Shown here one piece after another: positions 44,306 through 55,165 of a DNA stretch of 64,000 nt. The DNA lies in assembly GCA_032207245.1 (NCBI GenBank), contig CM063509.1, positions 58,502,563 through 58,566,562 of the forward strand. Reading direction: 5' to 3'. Made by a program: the position numbers and the translations under genes. A model generated the notes under the pieces. That model was not told the DNA's origin and searched no databases. It saw nothing but the letters and a program-made list of their open reading frames with translations. The stretch's first letter is position 1; each line of letters starts with the position of its first letter. The stretch is from Pardosa pseudoannulata. Its lineage: Eukaryota > Arthropoda > Arachnida > Araneae > Lycosidae.

Positions 44306-47300
44306 GTGATTTCGAAATATTACGGTGATCCTGACAAATATTTAGACTTTATGAACCAGTACGAAAATGCTATTCATAATAATTCATCATTAAGTGATAT
44401 AGATAAGTTCAATTATTTAAAGTCGTTGCTAGGTGGAGTAGCAGCCAACGCTATAAGTGGATTTAGTTTAACCGCAAAGAATTACGCAGCTGCAATTGCA
44501 CTTTTGAAACAACGCTTCGGAAATCAAGATATGTTAATTCATGCGCATTTGAACAATTTATTGAATCTATCTCCTATTAAGAATATAACTGATATCCATG
44601 GATTGCGCAATTTGTACGATAAATCTGAAACTCAAATTCGTAGCTTAGAAGCGTTAGGTGTCGCAGAAAATACCTACAGCTGTTTACTTTGTCCAATATT
44701 ATTAAAATTGCTTCCTTGTGAATTAACTTTAGAATTTACACGTATGCAAGATAGTGATAAAAAATGGGATGTTCAAACTCTCATAAATTTTCTGCGAAAA
44801 GAAGTTGAATCTCGCGAAAGAGCATTTCAAATACATAAACCGGAAATAAAATCATTAGAAATAAAACCTCAGAGGGATGCCAGATCTTTTGGAAGGAATT
44901 GGATTACTGATAAGTATAAGCGAAATATAAACACGAATGGCTCTAGAGCACCGGCTAGACCGAATGTCGCCTCCGCAACAGAATTAATTACATCAACAAA
45001 TGGTTTATGCTTGTTCTGTTCTAAAATGCATGGAAGTGAAACTTGTGATTCTTTAAATGTAAATGATAGAAGGGAATTTTGCAAGCGTTATTGGTTATGT
45101 TTTTTATGCTTGAAACCCCAGCACCGTTTACAAGATTGTGTTCAGAAGAATTCTTTATCATGCTCATTTTGCCGAGGATTACATAATGTTGCGCTTTGTT
45201 TTAAAAAGGAAAATGAGAAAATGAGGTTTTTGAAATCTTCAAAAATTGATAATACGGTAAGAAAACATGATAACATTGAACAAAATAAAGGTGATTGTAC
45301 AATTTCTAATCATGTCAACAATGAACAAAACCAAATTTTATTGCAAACTTCTAGTGTTAAATTGGTTGGAAATTTATCAAGTAGAGTAATTCGCTGTCTT
45401 TATGATCCAGGTAGTCAAAGGTCATTCATTCGAAAAGACCTATCACGACAATTGTCTTTGAATAAAGTGGGTGAAGAGGAACTTTTTATTCATACTTTTG
45501 GCTCAAAAGCCCCAACTCGTATAAAATGTGCTCGAGTTCAGGTAAAAATAAGAGATATTCTGGATGAGAATGAGTCAGTAATAGAAGTTTTAGAAATTGA
45601 TGAAGTTTCCAGTGCCCCTTTGGAATTTGCTCCTATTGATATGATTAACGAATTAAAAATTGAAGGAATTAATTTGAGCGATGTTAATTACGATATTTTG
45701 GGGAACGGAAATATTTCTTTACTCATCGGTGCTGAGCATTATTTTAACATCGTAACCGGAAGAATAAAACGTTTAAGTTCTAAATTAGTTGCAATTGAAA
45801 GTAAATTTGGATGGCTTCTAATGGGAAAAATAGAAGAAGAAAAAAACTGCGCAAATAAAAATGTAACTTCTGCAATGTCGTCAATATCTTTGTTTGTAAG
45901 TAGTTCTAGTATTGAGAATCTGTGGAAACTAGATACATTAGGAATTCGAGACCCCGTTGAAGTTCAATCAAGAAAAGAAATGGAAACGGCTGTTTTAGAT
46001 TATTTTAAGAAAACAGTTACTGTCAATGATATCGGAAGTTATGAAGTTCATTTACCATGGATCTCTGACCAAATTCTTCTAAATTCTAATGAAGACATCT
46101 GTAAAGAACGTTTGAAATCAAACACGAAGAAATTGCTTCAGAAAAATCAGTTTGAAGATTATGAAGCTGTACTTCATCAATGGATCGAAGATGAAGTTAT
46201 TGAAGAGGTTCCCTTTAATGAAATTGAGAAGAAGAGCCATTATTTGCCACACAGAGGTGTGTTTAAAGAATCTTCTACAACGAAAGTTCGTCCCGTGTTC
46301 GATGCTAGTTGTCGAGGTAAAAATTCCTTGTCATTAAACGATTGCTTAGAAAAGGGTCCAAATCTTTTAGAAGAGATTCCCCCCATCTTACTAAGATTTA
46401 GAAAAGAAAAAATAGGTGTTGTATCCGACATAAAGAAAGCATTTCATCAGATATCGATATTCAAGCCCGATCAGGAGTTCCTAAGATTTCTTTGGTGGAA
46501 TAACTTAGAGAAGAAAAGTGTCAAAACCTTTAGACATAAGCGTTTAGTATTTGGTTTAAATTGTAGTCCCTTTATATTAGGAGCTGTACTGAATTATCAT
46601 CTAGATAGGAATCTAGTGAATTTTCCAAAGACTGTTTCCAGATTAATGAAGTCATTTTACGTTGACAATTGCGTCACTTCAGTTCCAGACGATAACACCT
46701 TATATAGATTCATGGAAGAGTCTAAACACATATTGGGAACTGCCTGCTTTGAATTAAGAGGGTGGGAGCATACCTCATTGAACATTGATTCTGATCTATC
46801 TGACCCCGTTCCAGTTTTAGGACTGTTGTGGAATAAAAATGAAGATGATATTTTCTGTGATACAACAGCATTGTTGAACTGTTCATTCGCAGACTTGACA
46901 AGAAGAAACGTTTTGAGCATAATTCACAAAATATTTGATCCCCTTGGTTTTTTATGCCCCGCTACATTGATTCCTAAATTGCTCATTCAGAAAAGTTGGA
47001 ATTTGAAAATAGGATGGGACACAGTCCTGCCTGATGACTATCAAAAGGAATTTGCTTCTTGGTTACGTGATGTACGTTGTTTGTCAGAGGTGAAAATTCC
47101 AAGATGCTTAAATATTGACAAAATTCAAGAACTGAGTCTGCATGTTTTCTGTGATGCAAGCAAAAGTGCCTTTAGTACTGTGATATATCTTCGTAAAGTT
47201 GAAGGTGATACTATTTCAGTGTCGTTTGTTTCTGCAAAGAGTCGAGTAGCTCCCCTTCGAAAAACCACAATTCCAAGATTAGAACTATTAGCTTGCTGCA

Positions 47301-48349
47301 TTGGAGCACGCCTTTCAACTGTTGTGTTAAAAGCGTTGGATTTAGGAGAAATTCCAGTTTTCTATTGGACTGATTCATCAACTGCATTGTTCTGGATTGA
47401 AAAGGATGAAAATTGGAGTGTGTTTGTCAGAAATAGAATAAAAGAAATTAAATCTTTGACTTCAAACGGAACATGGAACCATATTCCAGGGAACTTGAAT
47501 GCGGCAGATATGCCATCTCGAGGATGTTCTGTAAGTACATTGATCAAATCCAGATGGTGGGAGGGGCCACATTGGCTAAGAAGAAAAAAAGAAGATTGGC
47601 CCAAATCCGAAGTTGTTTTAAATGAAGAGGAGATACAAAATGAAAGAAGAAAGACTGTTGCCTCCCATTTGAATATAACCAAGGAAAAATGGTATTTGAG
47701 ATATTTTTCTAGCTATTTTAAAGTTATTCGACTGACATCATGGATTCTTAGATTCATAAGGAATTGTAAACAACCACAAGAAAAAATGATAGGAAACTTG
47801 ACCATTCAAGAAATTAATAATGCTGAAAAGAAATTGCTAAAATTAGTTCAAAACGAATCATTGAATGAAGACAACCTGAAAGGTCTTATGACTTATGTAG
47901 ACGAAGATGGAATTTATCGATTGAAAACCAAAATCATGAGAAGAGAGGATACTGAAGATTTTAGATGTCCTATCATCTTACCTTCAAATGATGAACTTGT
48001 ACATCGATTAATATTCGATTGTCATTTGCAACTTATGCATGCTGGTGTACAATTTGTACTGACAAGTCTGCGTCAAAGATTTTGGATACTAAGAGACATG
48101 AAAACTGTGCAAAGAGTCTTATCCAAATGTATCCTATGCAAGAGACACACAGCCAGAGCACCAGAGACTTTATCCTCTACTCTTCCCGAAGATAGAATTC
48201 GAGAAGCATCTGCATTTGAAGTGACAGGGGTTGATGTTGCAGGCTCACTGCATTTAAGAACTGCCAATAAAGCATGGATATTTATCCCGGAAAAGACAAG
48301 TATGCGTGGTGAAAGTAAAAACGAGAGCTGGAGAATTGATCCGATCTGA
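44306..48349 (+). CDS. BEL/Pao Gag-Pol polyprotein, integrase truncated
   Basis: The 1,347-codon frame opens at a GTG only by convention; it extends upstream towards the frame break. Residues 1-165 match the Gag-like domain (YYGDPDKYLDF). Three zinc knuckles lie at 234-300 (CLFC, CFLC, CSFC). Protease has YDPGSQ with Asp367, a DPG in place of the common DSG. Reverse transcriptase has VSDIKKAFHQ (Asp708) and FYVDN (Asp787, Asn788) where YxDD is usual. RNase H follows with CDAS (Asp950), Glu993 and TDSS (Asp1023). Integrase keeps its HHCC zinc region (48022-48140) and first core Asp (48233), then breaks near 48285. Normal members are several hundred residues longer. Function would be cytoplasmic particle assembly and cDNA synthesis. 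Confidence 0.9.
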   Translation: MISKYYGDPDKYLDFMNQYENAIHNNSSLSDIDKFNYLKSLLGGVAANAISGFSLTAKNYAAAIALLKQRFGNQDMLIHAHLNNLLNLSPIKNITDIHGLRNLYDKSETQIRSLEALGVAENTYSCLLCPILLKLLPCELTLEFTRMQDSDKKWDVQTLINFLRKEVESRERAFQIHKPEIKSLEIKPQRDARSFGRNWITDKYKRNINTNGSRAPARPNVASATELITSTNGLCLFCSKMHGSETCDSLNVNDRREFCKRYWLCFLCLKPQHRLQDCVQKNSLSCSFCRGLHNVALCFKKENEKMRFLKSSKIDNTVRKHDNIEQNKGDCTISNHVNNEQNQILLQTSSVKLVGNLSSRVIRCLYDPGSQRSFIRKDLSRQLSLNKVGEEELFIHTFGSKAPTRIKCARVQVKIRDILDENESVIEVLEIDEVSSAPLEFAPIDMINELKIEGINLSDVNYDILGNGNISLLIGAEHYFNIVTGRIKRLSSKLVAIESKFGWLLMGKIEEEKNCANKNVTSAMSSISLFVSSSSIENLWKLDTLGIRDPVEVQSRKEMETAVLDYFKKTVTVNDIGSYEVHLPWISDQILLNSNEDICKERLKSNTKKLLQKNQFEDYEAVLHQWIEDEVIEEVPFNEIEKKSHYLPHRGVFKESSTTKVRPVFDASCRGKNSLSLNDCLEKGPNLLEEIPPILLRFRKEKIGVVSDIKKAFHQISIFKPDQEFLRFLWWNNLEKKSVKTFRHKRLVFGLNCSPFILGAVLNYHLDRNLVNFPKTVSRLMKSFYVDNCVTSVPDDNTLYRFMEESKHILGTACFELRGWEHTSLNIDSDLSDPVPVLGLLWNKNEDDIFCDTTALLNCSFADLTRRNVLSIIHKIFDPLGFLCPATLIPKLLIQKSWNLKIGWDTVLPDDYQKEFASWLRDVRCLSEVKIPRCLNIDKIQELSLHVFCDASKSAFSTVIYLRKVEGDTISVSFVSAKSRVAPLRKTTIPRLELLACCIGARLSTVVLKALDLGEIPVFYWTDSSTALFWIEKDENWSVFVRNRIKEIKSLTSNGTWNHIPGNLNAADMPSRGCSVSTLIKSRWWEGPHWLRRKKEDWPKSEVVLNEEEIQNERRKTVASHLNITKEKWYLRYFSSYFKVIRLTSWILRFIRNCKQPQEKMIGNLTIQEINNAEKKLLKLVQNESLNEDNLKGLMTYVDEDGIYRLKTKIMRREDTEDFRCPIILPSNDELVHRLIFDCHLQLMHAGVQFVLTSLRQRFWILRDMKTVQRVLSKCILCKRHTARAPETLSSTLPEDRIREASAFEVTGVDVAGSLHLRTANKAWIFIPEKTSMRGESKNESWRIDPI

Positions 48350-48389
48350 CAAGAAACTATATCCTCTTGAACTTTCTTCACTTACTTGA
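48306..48389 (+). pseudogene. Out-of-frame BEL integrase C-terminal tail
   Basis: In the frame starting at 48306 the sequence reads VVKVKTRAGELIR and later LYPLEL, the characteristic end of BEL/Pao integrases, to a stop at 48387. It follows immediately on the broken core, so the central part of integrase between them has been deleted and the frame changed. The frame of the main ORF instead ends at 48349. Confidence 0.75.
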
Positions 48390-48482
48390 ACTAATTTAAT
48401 TCGTAATTCCTTTAGTATTTTTGTTTATTTTGGTATTGATTTATATTGTTTTGATTTTTATTTACGATGATTTAACTTAAAA

Positions 48483-48499
48483 ATCAAAAGGTGGGAGAA
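48483..48499 (+). promoter_or_regulatory. Polypurine tract of the BEL/Pao element
   Basis: AAAAGGTGGGAGAA lies directly before the 3' LTR, where plus-strand DNA synthesis is primed. Confidence 0.8.
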
Positions 48500-48665
48500 T
48501 GTCGCGAGCTCGGCTGTTTTTGTTTTTCCCGCCGGTGGCAACGTGAAAAGAGTTGGGAAAAAGAAAATAAAGGTTGTTGCTGGTGTTGAAGTTTGTGGTC
48601 GAATGTTTAATTTTTTTGAATACGAATTTGCTCTCCCAAAAAGCTATTTTTTAGAGAATAGAACA
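48500..48665 (+). repeat. 3' LTR of the BEL/Pao element
   Basis: 166 bp, starting TGTCGCGAGCTCGGC and ending TAGAGAATAGAACA, then the AACGG duplication. Confidence 0.93.
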
Positions 48666-48876
48666 AACGGGTCTCCACGACAAATTTACTAAATACGTAT
48701 TTTTACGTGACCCGCGTTCCAGTGAAAGACTGCAAGAGACGCAAAAATACGATGACCGCAAGCGAAGTGTCAATTAGAAAATATTGTTTCACATTTATTG
48801 AGAAACGTCATTTTAATGACCACTAATAACGTTAATTGATTAATCGCTAGCATGCATGGTAGTGAATATGCTTTAA

Positions 48877-49394
48877 CCCTTTAAAACTCACGGTTAAAAA
48901 TTCTTTTAGATTTAACGACATTAGGTTATAAAAGTTGTCTGTAAGCATTATAAATAGGAAACACATGTAAAAAAAATTTACATTACTTTAGTAGGTGGAA
49001 TTTTTTTTTATGGGGAAGGGGTAATTGTGAAACCAGTCCCCTGTACAGCATGGGAACAAGAGCTTCTTAAATTTAATTATATTGGAAGAACAATATATAA
49101 TTATCCCAAAAATGATGTAATAAATAGATTACGCAATTTTTCATTGTTGCTTTGGGTAGGTGATTTTATTTGAAGTTATAAAAAGAAAAATCAAATTAGA
49201 GATTTGTCATGTAAAGCAATTTTAAACTAATGTATTTCAAAGAGAAAAATAAACTATGCAAAATTCTATTATCTATTGCTACATCAAAGAGTCAATAAAA
49301 TATAAAATCGAAAAAAAAATCCTTTCTCGGTTTTTAAAAAGAAGAGAAAAAGTTAATGGGTAGTTCGTCTGCGAAACCGCTGTCCGTTAAAGGG
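48877..49394. mobile_element. TTAA-type MITE, family C, copy 2 (inverted)
   Basis: TTAA on both sides (48873-48876, 49395-49398). Begins CCCTTTAAAACTCACGG and ends, inward, CCCTTTAACGGACAGCGG, so it is in the opposite orientation to 33439-33963. 518 bp against 525 bp. Confidence 0.8.
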
Positions 49395-49451
49395 TTAAGA
49401 TAGTCATGCAGATAGTATTAACAGGTCAGGGAAATAAACACGAGTTTATTT

Positions 49452-52400
49452 AATTTTATAATATGGCAGCGCAACTGCATTCTAGAATTAAAGACAGAAA
49501 ATGAATTCAAAATGGAACACAGACAAAAGAAAAAATATTAAATGCTGCAGTTAAAATATGTTAAACCCATTATAATTGCTGTAGGAAATTAATTTTCATC
49601 TATAAATTCAGCTAAATTTTCCGGGAAAACTAACTGCATGCGCACTTAACAAATATCGCTATATTTATTTTAATATCTAACATTGCATCTGTCATCTAGT
49701 AAAACAAGGTGACAAATATTAAAAAAGAAGATTTCTCCAAAGAAAATATTGAAACATGCTAAAAAAAGGTGTAATATTTTGACTATATATGTTTTAAATT
49801 GCCTGAAAGGCCTATTGCACTGCGGAATATTGAATACAATTGTCCTAACAATTAATGTATGTGGAATAAAGAAGTACACACGATTTTTTTGGAAAAATTA
49901 GCACTGAAACAGTCTGATATTAATGACAAAAAGGAATAATTAATTTAGTGTTAGAAATAATGAAGTACACTGCCAAATTTGCTATAAAATAGACATTAAA
50001 ATACTCTTGAATTTGTGTTAAAGAATATTGCATGAAAGCAAGACTAACCTAACAATAAACCCAAATTTTAAAATAGCGCATTGCAACTGTCTTCTAGTAA
50101 CGTTCGGTGAATAAACAAGAGACTAAAGTGTAAATAAATTTAAATAAGCCGTACAAGTGCTATAGGATACTACAAAATGTCGAGAATAGATTTGAAAGGA
50201 CAAGTTGCAATGCATGAATGTCAATACGACTGCCCTAACATTTAATGTGGGTGCACCGACTATGAGCGCACTTATTTTTAGAATAATCTGGCATTGCAAC
50301 TGTCTTCTAGAAATACAGGGTAACCTAAAAATATACAGTAACTGCATTGTAAATAAACCGGCACAACTGCTATATGAAATAGCTACATTTCAAGTATAGA
50401 TTTGCTTGAATATGCCAGGAAGACGAGTTGCAATGCAGCAATGTCCATACGACTGCCCTAACATTTACTGTGGGTGCACTGACTATGAGCACACTTATTT
50501 TTAGAATAATCTGGCATTGCAACTGTCTTCTAGAAATACAGGGTAACCTAAAAATATACAGTAACTGCATTGTAAATATATGTAAATAAACCGGCACAAC
50601 TGCTATATGAAATAGCTACATTTCAAGTATAGATTTGCTTGAATATGCCGGGAAGACGAGTTCCAATGCAGGAATGTCCATACGACTGCCCTAACATTTA
50701 ATGTGGGTGCACTGACTATGAGCACACTTATTTTTAGAATAATCTGGCATTGCAACTGTCTTCTAGAATTACATGGCGAATTAAAAATATACAGTAACTG
50801 CATTGTAAATATATGTAAATAAACCGGCACAACTGCTATATGAAATAGCTACATTTCAAGTATAGATTTGCTTGAATATGCCGGGAAGACGAGTTCCAAT
50901 GCAGGAATGTCCATACGACTGCCCTAACATTTAATGTGGGTGCACTGACTATGAGCACACTTATTTTTAGAATAATCTGGCATTGCAACTGTCTTCTAGA
51001 AATACAGGTTGTCTTAAAAATATACAGTAACTGCATTGTAAGTATATGTAAATAAACCGGCACAACTGCTATATGAAATAGCTACATTTCAAGTATAGAT
51101 TTGCTTGATTATGCCGGGAAGACGAGTTCCAATGCAGGAATGTCCATACGACTGCCCTAACATTTAATGTGGGTGCACTGACTATGAGCACACTTATTTT
51201 TAGAATAATCTGGCATTGCAACTGTCTTCTAGAAATACAGGTTGTCTTAAAAATATACAGTAACTGCATTGTAAATATATGTAAATAAACCGGCACAACT
51301 GCTATATGAAATAGCTACATTTCAAGTATAGATTTGCTTGAATATGCCGGGAAGACGAGTTCCAATGCAGGAATGTCCATACGACTGCCCTAACATTTAA
51401 TGTGGGTGCACTGACTATGAGCACACTTATTTTTAGAATAATCTGGCATTGCAACTGTCTTCTAGAAATACATGGCGAATTAAAAATATACAGTAACTGC
51501 ATTGTAAATATATGTAAATAAACCGGCACAACTGCTATATGAAATAGCTACATTTCAAGTATAGATTTGCTTGAATATGCCCGGACGACGAGTTGCAATG
51601 CAGGAATGTCCATACGACTGCCCTAACATTTAATGTGGGTGCACTGACTACGAGCACACTTATTTTTAGAATAATCTGGCATTGCAACTGTCTTCTAGAA
51701 TTACATGGCGAATTAAAAATATACAGTGACTGCATTGTAAATATATGTAAATAAACCGGCACAACTGCTATATGAAATAGCTACATTTCAAGTATAGATT
51801 TGCTTGAATATGCCGGGAAGACGAGTTCCAATGCAGGAATGTCCATACGACTGCCCTAACATTTAATGTCGGTGCACTGACTATGAGCACACTTATTTTT
51901 AGAATAATCTGGCATTGCAACTGTCTTCTAGAATTACATGGCGAATTAAAAATATACAGTGACTGCATTGTAAATATATGTAAATAAACCGGCACAACTG
52001 CTATATGAAATAGCTACATTTCAAGTATAGATTTGCTTGATTATGCCGGGAAGACGAGTTCCAATGCAGGAATGTCCATACGACTGCCCTAACATTTAAT
52101 GTGGGTGCACTGACTATGAGCACACTTATTTTTAGAATAATCTGGCATTGCAACTGTCTTCTAGAAATACAGGTTGTCTGAAAAATATACAGTAACTGCA
52201 TTGTAAATATATGTAAATAAACCGGCACAACTGCTATATGAAATAGCTACATTTCAAGTATAGATTTGCTTGAATATGCCGGGAAGACGAGTTCCAATGC
52301 AGGAATGTCCATACGACTGCCCTAACATTTAATGTGGGTGCACTGACTATGAGCACACTTATTTTTAGAATAATCTGGCATTGCAACTGTCTTCTAGAAT

Positions 52401-53155
52401 TTAGGGTGACTTAAAATTATAAAGTAACTGAATTGTAAATAAACCGGCACAACTGCTATATGAAATAGCTACATTTCAAGTATAGATTTCCTTGAATATG
52501 CCGGGAAGACGAGTTGCAATGCAGAGATGTCCATACGACTGCCCTAACATTTAATGTGGGTGCACTGACTATGAGCACACATTTTTAGAATAATCTGGCA
52601 TTGCAACTTTCTTCTAGAAATACAGGGTGAATTAAAATATAAATTTATTGCATCGTGAAAATATTTAAATACACCGGCATCAGTGCTATAGGATATTATG
52701 ACATGTCGAGTATAGATTTGCTTAAGTTGCACTTTTTGAATGTCCTATCGTAAAGTTCGAATGTTATGTGTTGTAAGTATCGAATGTTAGAATGTGACTA
52801 TCGTAACATTTAAGATGGGTTTACTGACTATGGGCACACTCATTTTTAGAATAATCTAAAATCTATTCAGCATCTTCTAGTAATACAGGATGACAAAGAA
52901 ATGTCAGTTACTGCAATGCAAAAATATTTAAATACACTGGCATAAGTACTATAAGGAAATTACGACATTTCGAGTACAGAGTTGTTTGAATTTTCCTTGA
53001 AGACAAGTTTCAGTGCTTTAATATCCATATGACTGTCGTAACATTTAATGTGTATTCCACTGACCATGAGGTTGTATTTTAGAATATTCTGGCATTGGGA
53101 CTGGTTTAGTAATGTCCGATAAGACAAATATAAATATAACAAACAGCAATACGGA
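49452..53155. repeat. Satellite array, 233-bp unit, about 16 copies
   Basis: Landmarks CTGGCATTGCAACTGTCTTC, GTAAATAAACCGGCACAACT and CGACTGCCCTAACATTTAAT recur. From about 50370 to 52230 the spacing is exactly 233 bp for eight consecutive units of very high identity. Units become shorter and more diverged to the left (50075, 49680, 49461) and to the right (52599, 52862, 53090). Each central unit contains a 75-codon minus-strand frame, but 233 is not a multiple of three and the frames have no domain, so I treat them as non-coding. A variable patch after CTTCTAG (CAGGGTAACC, CATGGCGAATT or CAGGTTGTCT types) distinguishes units. Confidence 0.97.
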
Positions 53156-53192
53156 AATGTTAGAAAATTAAAATAAACCGGTATAATAACCG

Positions 53193-53347
53193 GTTCATGG
53201 TTTACTTTGAAGTGCTACGGTGTACCTTTCTCAACATGAGTGCCAATGAGACCGGGATCTACAGCTTAAATCCGATTTAGAAAGTCCGAACTCCGGTATA
53301 GAAGGCGAGCACAGAATCAGTACCTAACCAATCGGCCATCGTTCGGC
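53193..53347 (-). mobile_element. SINE, diverged and internally deleted
   Basis: It keeps AAGTGCTACGGTGTAC, AATGAGACCGGGATCTACAG and CCAATCGGCCATCGTTCGGC but lacks the B-box region. It sits at the right edge of the satellite array. Confidence 0.75.
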
Positions 53348-54544
53348 ATAAGATTTATGGAGATATTGATATTTGAATTGTAGATGCCTTTGAATTTACC
53401 AAGAATACGTGCTGCTCCCTTTGAATAAGAATACGAGGGACAAAATCTTTTGTTTAGGTGTACTAGACATTATTACGGCTGCTTTTATAATATTAATTTT
53501 TCCATTTCCTTCTAATAAAATTATGCATTAAAATAGTCGAAGGTATAATTATACTGACGAATGTATGAAATATAAAGTTTGTATTATTTTTCTGGCTGCG
53601 TGTTACAGTATAGATTTGTTTATTAGTATATACAGTTTTATAGAGGTATAAAAAGTAACATTTAAATAGTATTTTAATCTACAATGAAATTGACTTTTTC
53701 TAACAGAAGTTAGTCTGCCATAAATATAAAACTACAATAATAAAACGTAATTTGAACGTTTTATATGATACGTAATAGAAATGCAAAATAAAATTTCACA
53801 GGGGAAAGGAACATTTTATTAATTTCATTGAATTTCATTTAATGTGATATGGGTTTCTATTAATAGGAGATGTGATCCATCGTAAATGAAAAAAAGAGCT
53901 GACTTTATGTATATTCATTGCATTGATTTTCAGAGCTAGATTGCGTGGCAATTTTAAAATAAAAGACTTACACATTCTACAACTTGTATATGCTGCTATC
54001 AAATGTTCAACAGAATGTGGAGAAAATATCGCACATATGTTTTATCTTTAACTGTAGTGAAACAACCCGTAGCCTTGTTGAGCTTAAGTAGTATTGCATT
54101 AAACCTTTATAAAGATAATTTGTCTCTAAGTTCAAATAAGTTTTGTTCACTCAAACCCTATGTTTTAAGATATAATTTATTAAATGTTTAATTACTCACC
54201 ACATACTTTGACATCCTTAATTTAAAAAATCTTGATTTTTGGGAATAAATTAAAAGTTTGTAACACATAAAGCACCAGTTTGGATATTCTCCGAATTCCT
54301 GCATATATTTTATAAACGGGTTATTAAATGTTTGAAAGAATAAAGCTATTTAAAGATTAAGGTGTTTTAATGAGATTAATGTTTATCAAGATACATTCAC
54401 ATCAAGGGAATTTAAGTGTTTGAAATTTCTCAATAAAAAACACCATTTTAATGTTAAAAGTACTTTTAATAATAAGTCAAATTCCTGAAACTATTTTGGA
54501 CACTATCAAATACTATCCCTGTTAAGACAACTAAATGAGGATGA
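53348..54544. other. AT-rich stretch without recognised features
   Basis: A 62-codon plus-strand frame (54003-54191) has no recognised domain. No repeats noticed. Confidence 0.4.
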
Positions 54545-54605
54545 GGTTTGGTTTCGCAAGCTATGGTTTCCTCTTTGCAACATGAGGGCCTACTTTGCTA
54601 TGAGA
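54545..54605 (-). mobile_element. SINE 3'-tail fragment
   Basis: GGTTTGGTTTCGCAAGCTAT and CTTTGCAACATGAGGGC correspond to the SINE tail. Confidence 0.6.
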
Positions 54606-54664
54606 ACAGAACATAAGCTGTCAGTACTACATGGGTAATACTCAAATCCCTCTAAGTTCTTAAG

Positions 54665-54957
54665 GCGCCTCCACACTATGGTCCACCGCAAGCCATTACC
54701 ACCGTCTGGAGGGGGTTGGCATATCGTGGCCGATGGCGGCAGACGATAAAATAGCCTTGGCGGACGATGGCTTCGGAGGCGGTTTTTCTCCAAAGATCAA
54801 AGGCAGCCAGATGCGCAACTAAAGTGCGCAGTAGACCCTATGGACGAATCAATGCGCTCAGCTCATTTAGTGGCCCAGCGTGTGGATGCGACCCGTGAAC
54901 CATCGTTCGAGGTCACCATCAGGAAGTGGTGAACAACTGGCCATAGTGTGGAGGCTA
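54665..54957. mobile_element. GC-rich MITE with CCTCCACACTATGG ends
   Basis: GCCTCCACACTATGG at 54667-54681 is exactly inverted at 54941-54955. The interior is markedly GC-rich (GGCGGACGATGGCTTCGG, GGCCGATGGCGGCAG) against AT-rich surroundings. No transposase and no clear target duplication were seen. Confidence 0.7.
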
Positions 54958-55165
54958 CATTACAAATCGAACCAAAGCCCATTTTGGAAGAATAACATAT
55001 CCACAACACAGACAAATTGGTTTTGATTACTGAGATCAAATCTCCTTTCCCCTTTGATAGGTGCAAGTGATCATGTACATATACAATTTTTAATGGAGTT
55101 TTAGTGAAATATCTGGAATTAAAAATCTTCCAAAGAATAACATGTATAAAAATTAATTATCTTAC

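Larger units (their letters stand above)
43556..48665 (+). mobile_element. BEL/Pao LTR retrotransposon, complete ends, defective coding
   Basis: The 5,110-bp element has two LTRs, a primer-binding region just after the first and a purine tract just before the second. AACGG is duplicated on both sides (43551-43555, 48666-48670), a 5-bp target duplication usual for this superfamily. The order is coiled-coil N-terminus, Gag, zinc knuckles, protease, reverse transcriptase, RNase H, integrase, the BEL/Pao order. A frame break in gag and a deletion of the integrase core make it non-autonomous, though its ends could still be used in trans. The LTRs differ at only a handful of positions, so insertion was fairly recent. 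I see no envelope gene. Confidence 0.93.
43034..48770. mobile_element. Probable older TTAA-type element hosting the BEL element
   Basis: After TTAA at 43030-43033 the sequence reads CACTTGGCATGCGGGTAT. On the other side of the BEL element, the reverse complement of 48745-48770 reads GACACTTCGCTTGCGGTCAT, a similar terminus next to a TTAA-like site. Removing the BEL element leaves about 620 bp. This is tentative because the second TTAA is altered. Confidence 0.4.

Noticed and set aside
44869..45084. Minus-strand frames inside the BEL element (also 46240, 46657, 47362, 48073)
   Set aside because: They overlap the long Gag-Pol frame on the other strand and show no domains; they are shadows.
50370..52228. 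Repeated 75-codon minus-strand frames in the satellite
   Set aside because: They recur because the 233-bp unit recurs. The unit length breaks the frame between copies, and no domain or start context supports translation.
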